Shown here: positions 5,687 to 9,609 of the stretch, piece after piece
Numbering within the stretch: the stretch's first letter is position 1
Layout: each line of letters starts with the position of its first letter
Assembly (NCBI GenBank): GCA_031264715.1
Contig: JAISDP010000204.1
Coordinates: 1 to 9,609 of the forward strand
DNA length: 9,609 bases
Reading direction: 5' to 3'
DNA from: Bacteroidales bacterium
GTDB lineage: Bacteria > Bacteroidota > Bacteroidia > Bacteroidales > UBA4181
Translations under genes and position numbers: made by a program
Notes under the pieces: model-generated
Databases searched by the model: none
Told to the model about the DNA's origin: nothing
The model's input: the letters and a program-made list of their open reading frames with translations, nothing else

Positions 5687-8600
5687 ATGAAATTATTATT
5701 TGTCAAACATCCAATTTTTAAACAAGTTCGGTTTATTACGCTGGTATCGGTTTTTGCACTGATACAGGTTCTGTCGGTAGCCAGGCCGCTTCCCGAAACC
5801 CGGCAAAGCGCACAGTCAATTGTTGTGACGGGCGTGGTTACGGATCAGGGCGAACCCCTGCCAGGGGTAAATGTGATTGTCAAAGGCACCACCAATGGCG
5901 TGGTGACCGATGCATCGGGAAGATATTCCATTACGGTTCCGGATAAAGACGCGGTGCTGCAATTCTCATTTATGGGATACATCACCTCCGAGTCAATCGT
6001 TGGCGACCAGAGGAATATCGATGTTTCACTGGTCGAAGAAACCAGGGAAATTGAAGAAGTGGTTGTGGTAGGTTATGGCGTTCAGAAAAGGGTGAACGTT
6101 GTGGGCGCTGTAACCACATTGAAAGGGGAAGAAATCAAGGCGATTCCGGCCGCTTCGGCAGCCGCGGCCATATCGGGACGTCTTCCCGGCGTAACCGTGA
6201 TCCAAACCAGCGGCGAACCGGGCGTAGACGGCAGCATGGCCCCCAGGATGTATGTGCGCGGCCGGACAACGCTGGGCGACGCGGCAGCCAAAACTAATCC
6301 ATTGGTGATCATCGACGGCGTTCAGGGTCGAAGCATCGGTGAAATCGATCCCAATGACATCGCTTCTTTCTCGGTATTGAAAGACGCTTCGGCGGCGATC
6401 TACGGGGCGCAGGCCGCCAATGGCGTTATCCTGATCACCACCAAAAGCGGGCAAACAGGCAAGTCAAAGCTGAATTTCAGTTTTTACCAGGGGTTCATGA
6501 CCCCCAGCAGAACGCCTGAATTGTGCGACGCTGCCGAATATGCCACTATGCTTTCGGAATATCAAGACTATAATGGTAACAGCAGGACTTACAATGACAG
6601 GGATATCGAACTGTTTGCCAGCGGGGAAGATCCCTGGGAACACCCCAATACCGACTGGTACGGCGAGTTGATCAAAAAGTGGACTACGACAACACGCTAT
6701 AACCTGACCATGGACGGCGGATTCAAGGGAATGACCTATTTGGTGTCGCTCGGATTCAAGCAGGACGACGCCATGTACAAGCAATCGTCAACGAAATATA
6801 ACCAGTTCAACATCCGGACGAAAGTGAACATCCCCATCACCGACTGGTTGAGTACGGACATCAACATAGCCGGGTTCAAAACCCGTAAACTGTTTCCGTA
6901 CCGGGGCGCCGGCGACATGATCGGCGCCGCCACGCGAACCCATCCTACCAGCCCGGCTTACTGGCCTACCGGGGAACCTGCGCCTGACATTGAAAACGGC
7001 GATAACCCTGTGGTTACCTCATCTTTTGCCGGGGGGAAGAACGAACAGGATACCTACCGTCTTCAGAATAACCTGAAGGTAACCGTTGCACTTCCTTTTA
7101 TCGATGGACTTTCGTTCAGCGCCAGCCTTGATTATGACCTCAATAATTTTTACAGGAAAAGGTTTTTCCAGTCATGGTATTTGTATTATCCCGAGTATGC
7201 GAAAGCCGTGCGGGACCCGGATACCGGCTTTATCACCGAGATGCCCCTGACGCCGAGCCTGAGAGCGCCGGTCGGCGCTGTCCTTCCGTCGCTGCAAAAT
7301 GACTATAACCGGACGATCAATATCACTTCCAAAGTAGATGCGAATTACATACAATCGTTTGGTTTTCATGATGTGACCCTGTATGCCGGGTTTGAACAGT
7401 ACACCAGCGATTACAACGAATTTTGGGCGCAACGCGAGAAATATGTTTCCACCCTGGTTCAAATCCTGAATGTGGGGCCTGACCTGAACAAAACCAACAG
7501 CGGGAGGGAAACCATTTATGCCCGCAGATCGTGGATCGGCAGGGCTACTTATGCCTACAAGAGCAAATATTTGGCCGAAGTGGTTTTCCGTGCCGATGCT
7601 TCGCTCAAGTTTCCAAAAGAAAACCGATGGGGATATTTCCCCGGGTTTTTGTTGGGATGGCGCGCATCCGAAGAAGGTTTCTGGAAAGACAACCTGTCGT
7701 TCATCAATTACTTCAAGTTAAAGGCTTCCTATGGCGAAATGGGTATGGACCCCGGCGATCCTTTCCAGTATATCGACAAATATAACCTGGGAACGGTTAC
7801 GGGAATGGTGTTCGGCACCAACGGCGTTATTGACGCTACTACCGGTCCGCCAACGGTTGCCAACAGAAATATTACCTGGGAAAGACAAAAAACAAAGAAT
7901 ATCGGGGTCGAATCGCAGTTCCTGAACGGACTCCTGTTTTTGAATTTTGACTATTTCTACAATATCCGGGATCAGATATTAGCACCAAAGAGTGGGTCGG
8001 TACCTGATTTTTCAGGAATTACCCTGCCCGATGAAAATATGGCACGTGTGGATAACCAGGGATTTGAAATGGAAGCTGGCGTCCGTAAATCCTATAAGGA
8101 TTGGCATTTTGGCCTGTCCGGAAATTTCAGTCTGAGCCGCAATAAGTTAGTTTTCATTGACGAAGTGGATCCTCCTGTGCCCTGGCAGGCAAAAACAGGA
8201 CTTCCATGGGGAACCAGGTTGATGTATGAAGCTACTGGAATCTTCAGGGATAAGGAGCAGGCTGATGCATACGCTAAATGGGGGACCGTCCAGCCGCAAG
8301 AGGGCGATGTTATTTTCAAAAATGTGAGCGCCGGCTATGCGGATCTGAATCCGGAATACGACGACAATGCTGTTAATGCCAACGACCGGGTACTGGTAGA
8401 ACATACCGTTGCACCGGATATATTTTATGGCGTCAACATTGACCTCAGCTGGAAAAATTTTACCTTTTCCGCACTTCTCCAGGGACAGGGAGAGTTTTTG
8501 AAAAAGAACTATTCCGACGAAAGGCGTGGCGAAGAGGGGAATTATTTTAAGTTCATGTACACCGACAGGTGGACTCCCGACCACCGGGATGCATCCATGC

Positions 8601-8881
8601 CAAGAGCCTGGAGCAGAAGCAACCAGTACTGGATTTCGAATGAAAACACTTTCTGGTGGGATAATTGCGCCTACTTTCGGTTGAAAAACGTGGTGTTGTC
8701 TTACAGTATTCCCAATCAATATTATAAGGCCATAGGGATATCCAATATCAATGTGTATTTTTCGGGCAACAACCTGGCTTACCTGTGGAGCGGAACCAAG
8801 AAGTTCGACCCCGAGACGGATGGCGCAAACTCCTATCCCACGATGAGAACCTTAGCCATTGGCGCAAACATTACTTTTTAA
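5687..8881 (+). CDS. SusC/RagA-family TonB-dependent outer-membrane transporter
   Basis: This 1064-residue outer-membrane barrel imports oligosaccharides with energy from TonB-ExbBD, capped by its SusD partner. A signal peptide spans about 1-32 (hydrophobic 16-31, likely cleavage after A32). A carboxypeptidase-D regulatory-like domain at about 45-116 has the usual GVVTDQGEPLPGVNV and GRYSITVP strands. The TonB-box-like EEVVVVGYG is at 123-131. The plug domain at about 136-260 has the SusC signature DASAAIYGAQAANGVILITTKSG ending at G255 (quoted by class, see 233-255). The barrel fills the rest and ends in a terminal phenylalanine (ANITF), as outer-membrane barrels do. The length is normal for the family, and there is no N-terminal STN domain, so sensing through a FecR-type anti-sigma factor is not suggested. 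The start at 5687 follows an A/T-rich leader, and an out-of-frame ATG lies at 5683. The SusD-like gene follows within 18 bases, almost certainly in one operon. The substrate is unknown; the neighbours suggest a sulfated glycan. Confidence 0.98.
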   Translation: MKLLFVKHPIFKQVRFITLVSVFALIQVLSVARPLPETRQSAQSIVVTGVVTDQGEPLPGVNVIVKGTTNGVVTDASGRYSITVPDKDAVLQFSFMGYITSESIVGDQRNIDVSLVEETREIEEVVVVGYGVQKRVNVVGAVTTLKGEEIKAIPAASAAAAISGRLPGVTVIQTSGEPGVDGSMAPRMYVRGRTTLGDAAAKTNPLVIIDGVQGRSIGEIDPNDIASFSVLKDASAAIYGAQAANGVILITTKSGQTGKSKLNFSFYQGFMTPSRTPELCDAAEYATMLSEYQDYNGNSRTYNDRDIELFASGEDPWEHPNTDWYGELIKKWTTTTRYNLTMDGGFKGMTYLVSLGFKQDDAMYKQSSTKYNQFNIRTKVNIPITDWLSTDINIAGFKTRKLFPYRGAGDMIGAATRTHPTSPAYWPTGEPAPDIENGDNPVVTSSFAGGKNEQDTYRLQNNLKVTVALPFIDGLSFSASLDYDLNNFYRKRFFQSWYLYYPEYAKAVRDPDTGFITEMPLTPSLRAPVGAVLPSLQNDYNRTINITSKVDANYIQSFGFHDVTLYAGFEQYTSDYNEFWAQREKYVSTLVQILNVGPDLNKTNSGRETIYARRSWIGRATYAYKSKYLAEVVFRADASLKFPKENRWGYFPGFLLGWRASEEGFWKDNLSFINYFKLKASYGEMGMDPGDPFQYIDKYNLGTVTGMVFGTNGVIDATTGPPTVANRNITWERQKTKNIGVESQFLNGLLFLNFDYFYNIRDQILAPKSGSVPDFSGITLPDENMARVDNQGFEMEAGVRKSYKDWHFGLSGNFSLSRNKLVFIDEVDPPVPWQAKTGLPWGTRLMYEATGIFRDKEQADAYAKWGTVQPQEGDVIFKNVSAGYADLNPEYDDNAVNANDRVLVEHTVAPDIFYGVNIDLSWKNFTFSALLQGQGEFLKKNYSDERRGEEGNYFKFMYTDRWTPDHRDASMPRAWSRSNQYWISNENTFWWDNCAYFRLKNVVLSYSIPNQYYKAIGISNINVYFSGNNLAYLWSGTKKFDPETDGANSYPTMRTLAIGANITF

Positions 8882-8899
8882 ACGCATCAAATAATGATC

Positions 8900-9609
8900 A
8901 TGAAAAAGATATTCATATATTTTCTTTCGTTCCTGCTGTTAGGCGGAACGTCATGTACGGACGTGCTCGACCAGTCGGCCGTTGATTCCTTTGACGAGGA
9001 TGTGGTTTTTTCGGACATCAACTTAGTAAAGGCATACGTTGGCGCCTGTTATTCCATGCTGGGCAGTACAAAAATGGATGGAAACGCCATTGATGGCCCG
9101 TTGATTCGCCGCGATTTTCTTTCGTCTTCAACCGATCAGACCTTGAATAATTTCAGGCCCGGAGGAGAGGTATTCATCCAGGGTACCATGAGCCCCGACA
9201 GAATGGATCTGTTTGCCAATAATGATAACGGCAGGCCATGGCTTTACTGGAATAACCTGTACAAAAACATCCAGAACCTGAATACCATTCTTTCGCGCAT
9301 TGACGAGGTTCCTGTCTCCAACACGGCAGAGGAAGCGTTGCGTACGCAATTGAAAGGCGAGGTTTACTTTTTGCGGGCTTTTTCGTATACCTGTCTGATC
9401 ATGTGTTACGGCGGAGCGATCCTGACAGACAAACCATACAGGATGACCGATGATTTTTCGGAAATAAAAAGATCGTCTATTGCCGACACCAAAGATTCTA
9501 TCCTGGCAGATGTCGACAGAGCGATTAAATTTTTACCTGCAACCATTGAACAGGGTCGTGCTACGCGCGGCGCGGCGGCAGCGGTGAAATCAAGGATGCT
9601 CCTGTTCTG
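8900..9609 (+). CDS. SusD/RagB-family outer-membrane lipoprotein, N-terminal part (cut by window end)
   Basis: The frame is open from the ATG at 8900 to the right edge, about 236 residues of a family usually 500-650 long. It is the surface glycan-binding lid of the SusC transporter. A lipoprotein signal peptide (MKKIF..., hydrophobic 4-14) ends in the lipobox G-T-S-C19, so C19 is the predicted lipidated residue. Family marks include the early C-x-D-x-L-D-Q motif after the Cys. There is also a helix with GEVYFLRAFSYTCLI near 154-168, followed by a YGGAIL...KP loop, and the TRGAAAAVKSRMLL tetratricopeptide-like helix at the end of the visible part. An in-frame ATG at 8894 would add two residues (M-I); 8900 is preferred because it gives the usual M-K-K start. 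The gene is translationally close to the susC-like gene and probably co-transcribed. Confidence 0.96.
   Translation, partial: MKKIFIYFLSFLLLGGTSCTDVLDQSAVDSFDEDVVFSDINLVKAYVGACYSMLGSTKMDGNAIDGPLIRRDFLSSSTDQTLNNFRPGGEVFIQGTMSPDRMDLFANNDNGRPWLYWNNLYKNIQNLNTILSRIDEVPVSNTAEEALRTQLKGEVYFLRAFSYTCLIMCYGGAILTDKPYRMTDDFSEIKRSSIADTKDSILADVDRAIKFLPATIEQGRATRGAAAAVKSRMLLF

Overview
The window looks like part of a polysaccharide utilisation locus from a Bacteroidota genome, most likely of the order Bacteroidales. The evidence is a SusC/RagA-type TonB-dependent transporter followed 12-18 bases later by a SusD/RagB-type lipoprotein, A/T-rich start regions without Shine-Dalgarno sequences, and several matches to the Bacteroidota -7 promoter element TAnnTTTG. 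The multidomain propeller protein ends in a type IX secretion (Por) sorting domain. This favours a lineage that has T9SS (for example relatives of Porphyromonadaceae, Dysgonomonadaceae or marine/anaerobic Bacteroidales) over typical human-gut Bacteroides. No species can be named from the sequence.

Layout, all genes on the + strand. 1-311: C-terminal end of an unrecognised protein that enters from the left. 564-2939: secreted sialidase-superfamily (Asp-box) propeller with CBM9-like, Big_2 and T9SS domains. 2991-4484: serine-type sulfatase, 51 bases downstream and probably co-transcribed. 4485-5686: a 1.2-kb non-coding stretch. 5687-8881: SusC-like porin. 8900 to the right edge: SusD-like lipoprotein, truncated by the window.

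The genes fit one job. The propeller enzyme would act on a glycan outside the cell, the sulfatase would remove sulfate esters (probably in the periplasm), and the SusC/SusD pair would bind and import oligosaccharides. The substrate is therefore likely a sulfated and/or sialylated glycan, but its identity is inference.

The 1.2-kb stretch before susC is the unusual part. In order it holds: a 105-bp segment bounded by 19-base imperfect inverted repeats; a long GC-rich hairpin; a 66-base relic matching the sulfatase gene at 61 of 66 positions; a good -7 promoter element; two mutually exclusive hairpins; an (AG)21 dinucleotide tract followed by (CG)5; an intrinsic-terminator-like hairpin with seven T's; and a possible pseudoknot just before the susC start. 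The promoter, AG tract and terminator together could form a small RNA or an attenuating, phase-variable leader controlling the SusCD transporter. That is an inference from sequence, not a demonstrated system.
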